A DNA stretch of 64,000 nt from CAYSGL01 sp964520985 (GCA_964520985.1 CAZFPB010000001.1:1674001-1738000); one strand, 5' to 3'. Counted from the stretch's first letter, positions 24,676 through 33,194 are shown. Translations and numbers: made by a program. Notes: generated by a model not told the origin, from the letters alone.

Positions 24676-26169
24676 ATGAATTCCAAGATTTCAACCTCCT
24701 CCTTGTCCATTCGCGAAGCGCTGACGTTTGATGACGTTCTGCTGGTCCCGGCTGCCTCCGATGTGCTCCCCGACGCTGTCGATACCTCGACGCAATTAAC
24801 CAAAAGCATCCGCCTGAACATTCCGCTTTTGTCCTCGGCAATGGATACAGTGACCGAAGCCGAAATGGCGATCGCGATGGCCCAGCATGGCGGGCTTGGC
24901 ATTATTCACCGCAACATGAGTATTGAAGAGCAGGCCGAACAGGTTCGCCGCGTCAAACGCTATGAGAGCGGCATGGTGGTCAACCCGATCACGATCGACC
25001 CGAACGCCACGCTGGGCGACGCGCTCGACATGATGGCGCGTTATAATATCTCTGGTATCCCGGTGACGGAAGAGCGCACCGGCAAGCTGGTCGGCATCCT
25101 GACCAACCGCGATGTGCGCTTTGCTGAAAACAAGCTGCAGCCTGTGCGCGAGCTGATGACGGCCGAGAACATTGTTAAAGTTTATAATACCGTTGATAAA
25201 GATGAAGCGCGCCGCCTGCTGCATAAACACCGCATCGAAAAATTGCTGGTCGTTGATAATGACGAGCGCTGTATCGGACTGGTCACGGTTAAAGACATCG
25301 AAAAGGCGATTAAGTTTCCGAATGCCTGTAAAGACGATAAAGACCGTCTGCGCGTTGGCGCGGCGATCGGCACGGGCCCGAACAATGTCGAGCGCGCGAT
25401 GGCGCTGGCGGACGCAGGCCTTGACGTGCTGGTTGTTGATACGGCGCATGGCCACTCCAAAGGTGTGCTGGGCATGGTCGAGCAGATCCGCAAGATGCGC
25501 ACCAACAACTTACAGATCATTGCCGGTAACATTGCGACCGCTTCGGCGGCCAAAGCGCTGATCGAAGCAGGCGCGGATGCGGTGAAAGTCGGGATTGGTC
25601 CGGGTTCTATCTGCACCACGCGGATTGTCGCGGGTGTGGGCGTTCCTCAATTGACGGCCATCATGGATGTCGCCGAAGAAGCCGCCAAGCACGGCGTGCC
25701 GGTTATCGCCGATGGCGGGATCAAATTCTCGGGCGACTATGCGAAAGCGATTGCCGCTGGCGCTGATGTCGCGATGATGGGATCGGCTTTTGCCGGAACC
25801 GATGAAGCGCCGGGCGAAATCATTCTCTACCAAGGGCGTTCGTATAAATCTTACCGCGGCATGGGCTCTGTAGGCGCGATGGCAGCGGGATCGGCCGACC
25901 GCTATTTCCAGGCGGGTGTGACGCAATCGAACAAGCTGGTGCCTGAAGGCATTGAAGGCCGCGTGCCTTATAAAGGCCCGGTCGGCAATGTCATCCACCA
26001 GATGGTTGGCGGCCTGCGTGCCGCGATGGGATATACCGGCAACAAGAGCATTGCCGAGATGAAAGCCAACGCGGAATTCGTGCGCATGACCGGCGCCGGT
26101 TTCAAAGAGAGCCACGCGCACAATATTACCATCACGCGCGAAGCGCCCAATTACCGGACGGAAAATTAA
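24676..26169 (+). CDS. guaB: Inosine-5'-monophosphate dehydrogenase
   Basis: A 497-residue TIM-barrel enzyme that oxidises IMP to XMP with NAD, the committed step to GMP. The barrel begins LTFDDVLLVPAASDVLP. Two CBS domains are inserted at about 95-215 (VVNPITIDPNATLGDALDMMARYNISG and following). The catalytic loop GPGSICTTRIVAGVG has Cys313, and the C-terminal flap is GMGSVGAMAAGSADRYFQ. The partner guaA is 5 kb downstream on the same strand. An acetyltransferase gene starts four bases after the stop. Confidence 0.97.
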   Translation: MNSKISTSSLSIREALTFDDVLLVPAASDVLPDAVDTSTQLTKSIRLNIPLLSSAMDTVTEAEMAIAMAQHGGLGIIHRNMSIEEQAEQVRRVKRYESGMVVNPITIDPNATLGDALDMMARYNISGIPVTEERTGKLVGILTNRDVRFAENKLQPVRELMTAENIVKVYNTVDKDEARRLLHKHRIEKLLVVDNDERCIGLVTVKDIEKAIKFPNACKDDKDRLRVGAAIGTGPNNVERAMALADAGLDVLVVDTAHGHSKGVLGMVEQIRKMRTNNLQIIAGNIATASAAKALIEAGADAVKVGIGPGSICTTRIVAGVGVPQLTAIMDVAEEAAKHGVPVIADGGIKFSGDYAKAIAAGADVAMMGSAFAGTDEAPGEIILYQGRSYKSYRGMGSVGAMAAGSADRYFQAGVTQSNKLVPEGIEGRVPYKGPVGNVIHQMVGGLRAAMGYTGNKSIAEMKANAEFVRMTGAGFKESHAHNITITREAPNYRTEN

Positions 26170-26172
26170 ATC

Positions 26173-26655
26173 ATGACGATTGAAACAGAGCGCTGCACCT
26201 TGCGGAGCGTCAACAAAGACGACCAGCACGATCTCCATCAGCTCTATGCGAGTAAGGATGTGCGCCGCTTTTTAGGTGGGGCGGCAGATGACAAAAGCTT
26301 CCGGGCGCGCTTTGAAGAACTGATTGGAAGCCCGGATAAAAATTGGGTCGTCCATCTGAAAGACAACAATGAATTTGTCGGCGTTGTGTCGATTGCGCCG
26401 TCTCATGAAGGAGCGGATCAGGAAATTTCCTATCAGGTGCAAAAGAAATTCTGGAGCAAAGGGCTTGCGAGCGAAGCCGTGAAAGCGGTGATGATCTATG
26501 CTGCCGATACGCTCAAACTGCCCGCGCTGATCGCGGAAACGCAGGATGCAAATGAGCCATCGAAAAATCTGCTCAAGAAACTCGGCATGCAGTTTGATGG
26601 CACGGTGATCCGCTACGGCGAAAAGCAGGCGATCTTCCGCAAAACATTCTCTTAA
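26173..26655 (+). CDS. GNAT-family N-acetyltransferase
   Basis: A 160-residue RimJ/RimL-like acetyltransferase (Acetyltransf_3). It opens IETERCTLRSVNKDDQHDLHQLY and has the acetyl-CoA region SYQVQKKFWSKGLASEAVKAVMIYA followed by NEPSKNLLKKLGMQFDG. The substrate is unknown; protein N-terminal or small-molecule amines are possible. It is in an operon with guaB and closed by a strong terminator. Confidence 0.85.
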   Translation: MTIETERCTLRSVNKDDQHDLHQLYASKDVRRFLGGAADDKSFRARFEELIGSPDKNWVVHLKDNNEFVGVVSIAPSHEGADQEISYQVQKKFWSKGLASEAVKAVMIYAADTLKLPALIAETQDANEPSKNLLKKLGMQFDGTVIRYGEKQAIFRKTFS

Positions 26656-26657
26656 AA

Positions 26658-26690
26658 TAAAAAACCCCCGCAACGTGCGGGGGTTTTTTA
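26658..26690 (+). terminator. Terminator after guaB operon
   Basis: The stem CCCCCGCA/TGCGGGGG (26665-26672 and 26676-26683) is followed by six T residues and preceded by A residues, so it can act on both strands. Confidence 0.9.
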
Positions 26691-26704
26691 ATCTCATGAA
26701 AATA

Positions 26705-26869
26705 TTATTCGCGGCCCGTGACGCTTTCGCCGATATCATCGACGGTATCGGCCACGCTGTCGGCAACTTTTTCCGACGGGGATTTTTCTGTCGCCTGATA
26801 GACGACGACGCCCAGAATGGCGATCAGCACGATGGCGATGACGGTTAACAGACCTTTATTATCATTCAT
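26705..26869 (-). CDS. Small single-pass membrane protein
   Basis: A 54-residue protein with one membrane helix (residues 7-26, GLLTVIAIVLIAILGVVVYQ) and an acidic tail (KSPSEKVADSVADTVDDIGESVTGRE). The start at 26869 is chosen because GGAGAA lies at the right distance; a longer frame to 26893 has no such site. The tail is amphipathic and resembles small YtxH-like or stress-related membrane proteins, but I cannot assign a family. Confidence 0.65.
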   Translation of the reverse strand: MNDNKGLLTVIAIVLIAILGVVVYQATEKSPSEKVADSVADTVDDIGESVTGRE

Positions 26870-26931
26870 TGTTTTTCTCCTAAAATTTCCCAATAATGAG
26901 GGACTTACGCACTTCTGGCTTAGAAAGTTCC

Positions 26932-27471
26932 ATGGAAATCCGCATCGCCGATATAAACGACATTCCGGCCATCGCCCGCATTCACATAGAAGGCTGGCAG
27001 GCGGCTTATGGTGGTTTCGTCGATCAGGCGCATCTGGATAGCCTGTCGGTCGAACAGCGAAGCCAAGACTGGCAAAATTGGATGGGCGAAGGGGAGAGTG
27101 AGACGCTTCTAGCGGAAATCGGCGGGAAAGCGGCAGGTTTTATCACCTATGGCCGCACCAAGACAGCCCCGCCCGGCGATTCCAAAATCCGCCCGCTTTA
27201 TCCAGCGGAAATTTACGCTCTCTATCTGCTCCCGGATTTCTGGCGGCAGGGGGTGGGCGGCGCGTTGATCCGGCAAGCGGCTAAAAATTTGAAAGCGAAG
27301 AAACAAAACGGATTATGCCTATGGGTTCTCGATGGCAATCACCGCGCAAAATCATTTTATGAAAAAACGTACGGGCAGCGGATTGGCAAGAAGATGATTG
27401 CCATCGGACCGAATGAGCTGAAAGAAGTCTGCTATGGGTGGCGCGATCTGAAGCTGTTGATAACAGACTGA
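26932..27471 (+). CDS. GNAT-family N-acetyltransferase
   Basis: A 179-residue acetyltransferase. The start MEIRIADINDIPAIARIHIEGWQAAYGG is the usual opening of this GNAT branch, so I prefer 26932 over an in-frame start 36 bases upstream. The acetyl-CoA loop is LLPDFWRQGVGGALIRQA (Q/RxxGxG/A form), followed by LWVLDGNHRAKSFYEKTYG. The substrate is not known. It is divergent from the small membrane protein gene. Confidence 0.88.
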   Translation: MEIRIADINDIPAIARIHIEGWQAAYGGFVDQAHLDSLSVEQRSQDWQNWMGEGESETLLAEIGGKAAGFITYGRTKTAPPGDSKIRPLYPAEIYALYLLPDFWRQGVGGALIRQAAKNLKAKKQNGLCLWVLDGNHRAKSFYEKTYGQRIGKKMIAIGPNELKEVCYGWRDLKLLITD

Positions 27472-27578
27472 ACCATCACGCAAAAAATTTGCGTCGCCAT
27501 AAAGCTGCCATAATTTCTTGTAAGGTGTACGTGTCCGAAGCGGCTTATCGCTGTCGACTTTTTTATGGAGAAACCCAA

Positions 27579-27881
27579 ATGAAAAAACTGATGATCCTGG
27601 CAGCCGCTGGCTTCCTCGCTCTGACCCCGGTTGTTGGCGCACAAGCCGATGATCATGCTGCTGACCACGCCGCTCCTGCCGCTGAAGCCACTGCTTCTGC
27701 TGCTGTTGCTCACACACTGGCTGATGGTACTAAAGTTGAAGTTGAAGGCGATGCAGTTTCTGTTGTTGCTGCCGACGGCACAAAAACACCAGCTCCAGAT
27801 GGCACGCACACGCTGGCCGATGGCACCACGCTGACAACAGCCGGTGGTAAAGTTGTAACGGCTCCAGCCGCTGCTGAGTAA
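27579..27881 (+). CDS. Small exported Ala/Thr-rich protein with HTLADGT repeats
   Basis: A 100-residue protein with a clear signal peptide (1-23, ending GAQA) and a TGGAG-containing leader before the ATG. The mature part is acidic and low-complexity, then contains two copies of HTLADGT separated by 32 residues, in a beta-repeat-like context (GTKVEVEGDAVSVVAADGT). No cysteines are present in it. Family unknown. A single-gene unit with its own terminator suggests an abundant periplasmic or surface protein. Confidence 0.72.
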   Translation: MKKLMILAAAGFLALTPVVGAQADDHAADHAAPAAEATASAAVAHTLADGTKVEVEGDAVSVVAADGTKTPAPDGTHTLADGTTLTTAGGKVVTAPAAAE

Positions 27882-27896
27882 TTACTTCCAGAATTG

Positions 27897-27930
27897 ATAA
27901 AACCGGCGGCATTGTCCGCCGGTTTTTTTA
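27897..27930 (+). terminator. Terminator after the HTLADGT protein gene
   Basis: The stem AACCGGCGG/CCGCCGGTT with a short ATTGT-type loop is followed by seven T residues. Confidence 0.9.
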
Positions 27931-28043
27931 TGTCGGAAATTTTTGCGCCAAATTCCGCGTGCGCCTTGCAATCTTGCGCGAATATCCCTAGTCTCCGGCG
28001 CGTTCACACCTGAATACAATATGAATTTTGTGGGAGACTATCG

Positions 28044-28283
28044 ATGAAAAAATACCTGATGATGCTGGCCGCCGCCGCCTTGATCGCTTCAGCCCCTATT
28101 TACTATGCCATGACGGCGCAAGCGGAAGAAGCCGCGACCACTCAGGCCGCAGACGCGCCGGTCGAAATCACGATCGATTGCACCAAAGCGACCCTTGATG
28201 GTGAAGAAGTCCCGGCTGAATGCGAAGCGGTGAAAGCGGAAGAGCCTGCTACCGCTCCTGTTGAGGAAAAAGCGGCTGAATAA
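28044..28283 (+). CDS. Small exported acidic protein
   Basis: A 79-residue protein. A signal peptide (1-27, ending AQA-E) is followed by a very acidic Ala/Glu/Pro-rich chain with two cysteines (DCTKATLDGEEVPAEC), which may form a disulfide loop. The leader has GGGAGAC before the ATG. It follows the HTLADGT protein gene and has a similar size, export signal and private terminator, but little direct sequence likeness. Function unknown. Confidence 0.7.
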   Translation: MKKYLMMLAAAALIASAPIYYAMTAQAEEAATTQAADAPVEITIDCTKATLDGEEVPAECEAVKAEEPATAPVEEKAAE

Positions 28284-28304
28284 GCGCTGATCCGCCCCTT
28301 ATCC

Positions 28305-28336
28305 AAAGGCCCGCCTTTACCGGCGGGCTTTTTTTG
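28305..28336 (+). terminator. Terminator after the small acidic protein gene
   Basis: The stem GCCCGCC/GGCGGGC with a TTTACC-type loop is followed by seven T residues; the next gene starts 16 bases later. Confidence 0.88.
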
Positions 28337-28351
28337 TCTACAAGGGGCGCC

Positions 28352-29656
28352 ATGAGACAGGCGGCGCGGATACAAAGTGGCATCGAATTGCTGGAGCGGA
28401 TGGGCAAAGCCCCGATCCCGATGGATAACGTCATCCGCGATTTCATGGCGCAGCGCCGGTATATCGGCTCCAAGGACCGCACCGATATTGTCGAGCGGCT
28501 CTATGGCATCATCCGCCACCATGCCCGCCTTGGCTGGCACCTTTCACAGGTTGATGGTGCGGATACGCCGCGCACCCGCACGTTGGCTTTTTTAATTTTA
28601 CATGACGGATTTTCCGCCGCGCAGGCGGGTCAGTTTTTTGATGGCGGCGCGCACCATGCCGAAGTGCTGGATGAATCGGAAACAAAGCTGGCGGCCGCGC
28701 TGAGTGGTAAAGGCATGGACGATGCCGGCATGCCGGTTGCCGTGCGCGTTGAATGCCCGGAGGCTGTCGCCGAAAAATTACAGGCGTTGTTCGGGACTGA
28801 TTTTGAAGCGGAAATGGCGGCGATGATTACGCCTGCGCCGCTCGACCTGCGCGTCAATACGCTGAAATCCAAACGCGAAGATATTCAAAAAGCGCTGGCG
28901 AAACAGGATATTCACACGACGCTTGGTGTGTATTCTCCCGTATCCCTGCGTGCGCCGAACAAGAGCTTTATGGGCGCAACCAAGGCGTTTGAAAAAGGCC
29001 TCGTGGAAATTCAGGATGAAGGATCGCAGTTGATCTCGCTGCTCACCGGCGCCAAACCCGGCATGCGTGTGTTGGATTACTGCGCAGGCGGTGGCGGCAA
29101 AACGCTGGCCATGGCCGCGATGATGGAAAACAAGGGCAATATCGTTGCCATGGATAACGACCAGCGCCGCCTTGAAAAAGGTAAGCCGCGCTATCGCAAG
29201 GCAGGCGTGCACAATGTCGAACTGCGCTGCCTCGAAGAAGAACAGCATAAAAAATGGCTGCGCCGCCAGAAAGCAACGATGGATGTCGTGCTGATCGACG
29301 CGCCATGCTCGTCGAGCGGCACATGGCGCCGCAATCCCGATCTGCGCTGGCGCCAGTATGGGCCATCGCTTGAGACAATCCTCTCCTTGCAGGCCGATAT
29401 TCTGGAGAAGGTTGCCGACAAGGTAAAACCGGGCGGGCGATTGGTCTACGCGACCTGTTCGCTGTTCCGCGAAGAGAACGAAGGGCAGATTGAAGCCTTT
29501 CTGGCGGCCCATCCCGACTATGAAATTCTGCCCCTCGCACAAGCCTGGGATTTTGGCGAGGAGCCGCCGTGCAAAGGACCATTCCTGCGCCTCTCACCTG
29601 CCCGCCACGGAACGGACGGGTTCTTCACCGCTATCCTGCAACGCAAATCCTCTTAA
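28352..29656 (+). CDS. RsmB/NOP-family rRNA (cytosine-C5)-methyltransferase
   Basis: A 434-residue RNA m5C methyltransferase. The start ATG 28352 has AAGGGG upstream; the TTG at 28334 lies in the terminator. The N-terminal part is helical, without a clear NusB domain. The SAM site is LDYCAGGGGKTLAMAAMM, and the two catalytic cysteines are C319 in DAPCSSSGTWRRNPD and C369 in YATCSLFREENEGQ. It probably methylates 16S rRNA (RsmB-like C967), but alphaproteobacteria have several paralogues, so I leave the symbol open. Confidence 0.88.
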   Translation: MRQAARIQSGIELLERMGKAPIPMDNVIRDFMAQRRYIGSKDRTDIVERLYGIIRHHARLGWHLSQVDGADTPRTRTLAFLILHDGFSAAQAGQFFDGGAHHAEVLDESETKLAAALSGKGMDDAGMPVAVRVECPEAVAEKLQALFGTDFEAEMAAMITPAPLDLRVNTLKSKREDIQKALAKQDIHTTLGVYSPVSLRAPNKSFMGATKAFEKGLVEIQDEGSQLISLLTGAKPGMRVLDYCAGGGGKTLAMAAMMENKGNIVAMDNDQRRLEKGKPRYRKAGVHNVELRCLEEEQHKKWLRRQKATMDVVLIDAPCSSSGTWRRNPDLRWRQYGPSLETILSLQADILEKVADKVKPGGRLVYATCSLFREENEGQIEAFLAAHPDYEILPLAQAWDFGEEPPCKGPFLRLSPARHGTDGFFTAILQRKSS

Positions 29657-29686
29657 AAACATTTTCATTGACAAAGTTGTCCAAAG

Positions 29687-29709
29687 CCAACTAACGATTA
29701 TTTAGTTGG
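29687..29709. promoter_or_regulatory. Operator-like dyad upstream of pentapeptide protein gene
   Basis: A perfect inverted repeat, CCAACTAA (29687-29694) and TTAGTTGG (29702-29709), separated by seven bases, lies 27 bases before the start codon. A TTGACA-like -35 at 29668-29673 is nearby. The form suits a dimeric regulator, and a MarR-type gene lies in the same cluster. No T-run follows, so it is not a terminator. Confidence 0.45.
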
Positions 29710-29736
29710 TATAAACCATTAACTATGGGGGATGAC

Positions 29737-30342
29737 ATGATTTTATATTCTATAACCGGTGAAGCGCTCTATAACAGCCGCCAGCCAAGCCTGAAACGGA
29801 CTTTGGCTGAGGCTGCGGCGGAGGGAATTATGTTGCCGGGGATTAATCTGCGCCGCGCCCGATTAAAAGGAGCGGCGCTCGACGGTCTGATTGCGCCGGG
29901 CGCTTGCCTGTGGGGGGCTGATTTGAGTGGGTGCGATCTGGCAGAGGCGGATTTATCGGGGGCAGACGCGCGTATGGCGACGTTTGCCGATACTTGCCTT
30001 GCGGATGTGGTTGCGGTAGAGGCCCGTTTTGAAGGGGCTTATTTCAGGAATGTCCTGCTTGAGGGCGCGGATTTCAGCGGCTGCGCCTTTTCCTGCCCCA
30101 GCATCCTCACCCAGCCGCTTCATCTTTGCCGCTCTCTGGATCGCGCCCTCTACTGGCATCGCGGGGAGGATGCCTGCGCTCTTAGTCAGGGTATCAGCCG
30201 TCTGCAGATCCGCGGACATGAGCTTGTGGCTTTGGGGGATCGTCTGATCGTGAATGGCGATTTGCAAAAAAACTTTTCTAAAATAAACACAACCAAAAGT
30301 AGCAGTATTCAGCCGAATATTGCAAATTGCGAGGCTTTGTAA
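29737..30342 (+). CDS. Pentapeptide-repeat protein
   Basis: A 201-residue protein. The ATG at 29737 is preferred over 29725 because GGGGGA then forms its ribosome site, and the next gene has a like leader. Residues 38-115 consist of pentapeptide repeats of A(D/N)LxX form (LRRARLKGAALDG, ADLSGCDLAEADLSGADARMA, and later ARFEGAYFRNVLLEGADFSG), folding as a right-handed beta helix. The N-terminus and the C-terminal 75 residues are unique. It is soluble, with no signal peptide. Some such proteins mimic DNA and bind gyrase; nothing here shows that. Confidence 0.8.
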   Translation: MILYSITGEALYNSRQPSLKRTLAEAAAEGIMLPGINLRRARLKGAALDGLIAPGACLWGADLSGCDLAEADLSGADARMATFADTCLADVVAVEARFEGAYFRNVLLEGADFSGCAFSCPSILTQPLHLCRSLDRALYWHRGEDACALSQGISRLQIRGHELVALGDRLIVNGDLQKNFSKINTTKSSSIQPNIANCEAL

Positions 30343-30417
30343 CCCTTTGATTGACGAAAAATGCGCTTGTAATTAACGCCTGCTTAAGGATCTTTGGGTA
30401 AAACGTCTTTTACAGAA

Positions 30418-30436
30418 ATACAAACATAAGTTGTAT
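30418..30436. promoter_or_regulatory. Second operator-like dyad, same 7-base spacer
   Basis: ATACAA (30418-30423) and TTGTAT (30431-30436) are a perfect 6-7-6 inverted repeat, 35 bases before the next gene. The arm sequence differs from the upstream dyad, but the spacer length is equal. Confidence 0.35.
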
Positions 30437-30471
30437 ATTTCTTGCAATTTGATACTGACTGTGGGGGCACA

Positions 30472-30792
30472 ATGAACACGACCTATCTAAAAGCGCGTCA
30501 TGGCGCCGAGCGGTTTTTACGGGGGGCGCCGCAATTCCTTGAATTAAAGCAACTGGCAGAGCTGGAAGACCAGTTCAGGCGTCATTGCCTGACGACGATC
30601 CGGGTGTATCAGGGCTGGAAACGCGGACAGGCAGCAGAGCAGGATGTGGTCGAGCGACATTACCGCCTGCTGGAAGGGGCTCTGCTCCGCCGTCAGGCGC
30701 AGGACGCCACACGGCTCTACGGCATTATCAGAAAAGACATGCGGCGCAGCTTTCGCAAATATATCGCGGCCTGTCTTGATACAAAATTTTAA
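30472..30792 (+). CDS. Hypothetical small basic protein
   Basis: A 106-residue, strongly basic and helical protein (start MNTTYLKARHGAERFLRG). The leader TGGGGGCACA before the ATG resembles the leader of the pentapeptide gene. Many Arg/Gln residues (HYRLLEGALLRRQAQDATRL, RRSFRKYIAACL) suggest a nucleic-acid- or protein-binding helical bundle. I do not recognise the family. It is the second gene of the 29.7-31.3 kb cluster. Confidence 0.5.
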   Translation: MNTTYLKARHGAERFLRGAPQFLELKQLAELEDQFRRHCLTTIRVYQGWKRGQAAEQDVVERHYRLLEGALLRRQAQDATRLYGIIRKDMRRSFRKYIAACLDTKF

Positions 30793-30821
30793 TTCATCAT
30801 CAACAGAGTGGGAAAACGATC

Positions 30822-31058
30822 ATGATGATACATATGAAGCTGGGGCGTGTACGCGCTCTAAACGTAGAGTTCAATAAAGAGTTCGGTTTTTGGCCATTTT
30901 ATAAAAAAACAAGTTACCGTTGCGAAACCATTTTGGATATGCCATATACGCAGCTTATCTACACTTCCGGTAAATGGACACCACTCAGAAGGGCGAGTAA
31001 TGACACAGAAAAAACTGAACAAGCTGCAAGGAATCTTGAGCGAACTGACCAGCGTTGA
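30822..31058 (+). CDS. Doubtful small open frame in the accessory cluster
   Basis: A 78-residue frame with a weak GTGGG upstream site. The first 50 residues (NVEFNKEFGFWPFYKKTSYRCETILDMPYTQLIYTSG) look protein-like with many aromatic residues. The end overlaps the start of the MarR-type gene by 59 bases, so the coding call is weak. It may instead be the leader region of the regulator. Confidence 0.25.
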   Translation: MMIHMKLGRVRALNVEFNKEFGFWPFYKKTSYRCETILDMPYTQLIYTSGKWTPLRRASNDTEKTEQAARNLERTDQR

Positions 31059-31323
31059 TCCGGAATTTCCGATTCAATGGGCATTGGTTTTCACCGAGAT
31101 TGCCAACGATGAAGGCATTGCGCTGAAAGATGTCTCTGAGCGTACCGGTATTTCGATGTCTGTTATGTCCCGCACGATCGGCGCACTCTCAAACGCGCGC
31201 CGCATGGGCAAGCCGTATGGTCTGGTTGTCGTGAAAAGCGCCAAGGATGACAAGCGCCGCAAGGAATTGTTCCTCAGCACCAAGGGTAAAAAGCTGATGG
31301 ATCGGCTGAACGCGATTATCTAA
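31000..31323 (+). CDS. MarR-type winged-helix regulator
   Basis: A 107-residue winged-helix protein. The recognition region is EGIALKDVSERTGISMSVMSRTIGALSNAR, and the wing and final helix are GLVVVKSAKDDKRRKELFLSTKGKKLMDRL, as in MarR/HTH_27 regulators. It lacks the long dimerisation helices of full MarR proteins, so it is a short form. The ligand is unknown. The dyads at 29687 and 30418 are candidate operators, which would make it an autoregulator of this small cluster. A strong terminator follows. Confidence 0.75.
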   Translation: MTQKKLNKLQGILSELTSVDPEFPIQWALVFTEIANDEGIALKDVSERTGISMSVMSRTIGALSNARRMGKPYGLVVVKSAKDDKRRKELFLSTKGKKLMDRLNAII

Positions 31324-31339
31324 CCCCATACATATCATT

Positions 31340-31377
31340 CAAACGCCGCTGACCCGTTTCAGCGGCGTTTTTTTCTT
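31340..31377 (+). terminator. Terminator after the MarR-type gene
   Basis: The stem AACGCCGCTGA/TCAGCGGCGTT with a CCCGTT loop is followed by a T-rich run (TTTTTTTC). Confidence 0.92.
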
Positions 31378-31409
31378 TAAATTTAGGGATAGTTCTATTA
31401 TATGTCCTT

Positions 31410-33002
31410 ATGACACATATAGCACTCGACACCCTCCCTCAGACAACCGAAGCCCATGACCGTATCCTGATCCTTGATTTTGGATCGCAGGTAACCCAGC
31501 TGATCGCCCGGCGCTTGCGCGAAATCGGCGTCTATTGTGAAATCTGGCCGTATAACCATGCCGAGCGCGAACGGATCGAGGCTTATGGTCCCAAGGGTCT
31601 GATTTTATCGGGCGGGCCGTGCAGCGTAATCGAAACCGGCAGCCCGCAGGCGCCGCTCTATATATATGACATGAATATCCCGATCCTCGGGATCTGTTAC
31701 GGCCAGCAACTGATGGTCCATCAGCTCGGTGGTGTCGTTGAACATGGCGATCACCGGGAATTCGGCCGGGCCTATGTCGATGTGGTCGATGAATCTCCCC
31801 TCCTGAAAGATGTCTGGCAAAAAGGCGCGCATGAGCAGGTGTGGATGAGCCATGGCGACCGTGTTGCCGCTCTCCCCGCAGGCTTCAAGATTGTCGGTAA
31901 ATCCGAAGGCGCGCCGTATGCGATTATCGTCGATGCCGAGCGCCAGCTCTATGGCGTTCAGTTCCACCCGGAAGTGGTGCATACGCCACACGGCAAGCAA
32001 CTGCTCCAGAACTTCACCCATAATGTCTGCGGTTGCGCTGGCGATTGGACCATGGCGGCTTTCCGTCAGGAATCCATCGAGAAGATCCGCGCCATGGTTG
32101 GCAAGGGCAAGGTTATCTGTGGTCTGTCGGGCGGCGTAGATTCTTCCGTTACCGCCATCCTCCTGCATGAAGCGATCGGCGATCAGCTGACCTGCGTCTA
32201 TGTCGATACCGGCCTGATGCGGGCGAATGAATCCGAACAGGTCGTGAAGATGTTCCGCGACCATTATAACATCCCGCTGATCCATGAAGATGCCTCTGAC
32301 CTGTTTTTAGGGGAACTGGAAGGCGTGAGCGATCCGGAAACAAAGCGTAAAATCATCGGCAAACTGTTCATCGATGTGTTTGAGAAACACAAAAACCAAA
32401 TTGGCGATGTGGATTTCCTCGCGCAAGGTACCTTGTACCCCGACGTGATCGAGTCCGTGAGCATCACAGGCGGCCCGTCTGTGACAATTAAGTCACATCA
32501 TAATGTTGGCGGTCTGCCGGCCAAAATGAAACTGAAACTGGTCGAGCCGATGCGCGAACTGTTTAAAGATGAGGTGCGCGCGCTGGGCCGTGAACTCGGC
32601 ATGCCGGAAGATTTCATCCGCCGTCACCCGTTCCCTGGTCCGGGTCTGGCCATCCGTATCCCCGGTGAAATCACCCGCGAGAAACTAGAGTTACTGAAAA
32701 AAGCTGACACGATTTACATTGAAGAAATTAAGAACGCAGGCCTCTACGATGCAATCTGGCAAGCATTTGTCGTGTTGTTGCCGGTAAAGACCGTGGGCGT
32801 TATGGGCGATGAGCGCACCTATGATTACGTCTGTGCTCTGCGCGCCGTTACCTCAACCGACGGCATGACGGCCGACTATTACCACTTCGATCATGAGTTC
32901 CTCAGTCGCGTATCGAACCGCATCGTCAATGAAGTGCGCGGCATCAACCGGATCGTCTATGACATCACCTCGAAGCCACCCGGCACGATTGAGTGGGAGT
33001 AA
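31410..33002 (+). CDS. guaA: GMP synthase (glutamine-hydrolysing)
   Basis: A 530-residue bifunctional enzyme converting XMP to GMP with ATP and glutamine. The class I glutamine amidotransferase part (about 18-210) has Cys96 in GICYGQQL, and FHPEVVHT supplies the His-Glu pair. The ATP-pyrophosphatase part begins with the PP-loop GLSGGVDSS (238-246). The C-terminal dimerisation domain ends with the conserved KPPGTIEWE. It pairs functionally with guaB, but is separated from it by a 5 kb insert of accessory genes. Confidence 0.97.
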   Translation: MTHIALDTLPQTTEAHDRILILDFGSQVTQLIARRLREIGVYCEIWPYNHAERERIEAYGPKGLILSGGPCSVIETGSPQAPLYIYDMNIPILGICYGQQLMVHQLGGVVEHGDHREFGRAYVDVVDESPLLKDVWQKGAHEQVWMSHGDRVAALPAGFKIVGKSEGAPYAIIVDAERQLYGVQFHPEVVHTPHGKQLLQNFTHNVCGCAGDWTMAAFRQESIEKIRAMVGKGKVICGLSGGVDSSVTAILLHEAIGDQLTCVYVDTGLMRANESEQVVKMFRDHYNIPLIHEDASDLFLGELEGVSDPETKRKIIGKLFIDVFEKHKNQIGDVDFLAQGTLYPDVIESVSITGGPSVTIKSHHNVGGLPAKMKLKLVEPMRELFKDEVRALGRELGMPEDFIRRHPFPGPGLAIRIPGEITREKLELLKKADTIYIEEIKNAGLYDAIWQAFVVLLPVKTVGVMGDERTYDYVCALRAVTSTDGMTADYYHFDHEFLSRVSNRIVNEVRGINRIVYDITSKPPGTIEWE

Positions 33003-33109
33003 CCAACTCATTTTGAGACTCTGTTTTGAATCGGTTTTAAGACTCTGAAAGAGGGGTTTTGAAAAAGAGATTTTTTTTATCCGGATTTTGACATATACTG
33101 ATTCGCGAG

Positions 33110-33127
33110 TGCGGATTTCCTTCCGCA
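33110..33127 (+). other. Hairpin between guaA and the H1-like gene
   Basis: TGCGGA (33110-33115) and TCCGCA (33122-33127) form a stem with a six-base loop, followed two bases later by TTTTT. It may end guaA transcription or lie in the leader of the next gene, since a TTGACA box sits just upstream at 33088-33093. The rest of the 192-base gap is T-rich and shows two near copies of TTTTRAGACTCTG (33011-33049). Confidence 0.4.
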
Positions 33128-33194
33128 ACTTTTTATTAACTTTTTACTGTGTATTCTTTTCTTACCAAATAATCCAAACGAGGAGATGGAGAAA

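Noticed and set aside
27579..28283. Tandem duplicates in the two small exported proteins
   Set aside because: Size and export signals agree, but the mature sequences do not align beyond Ala/Glu richness.
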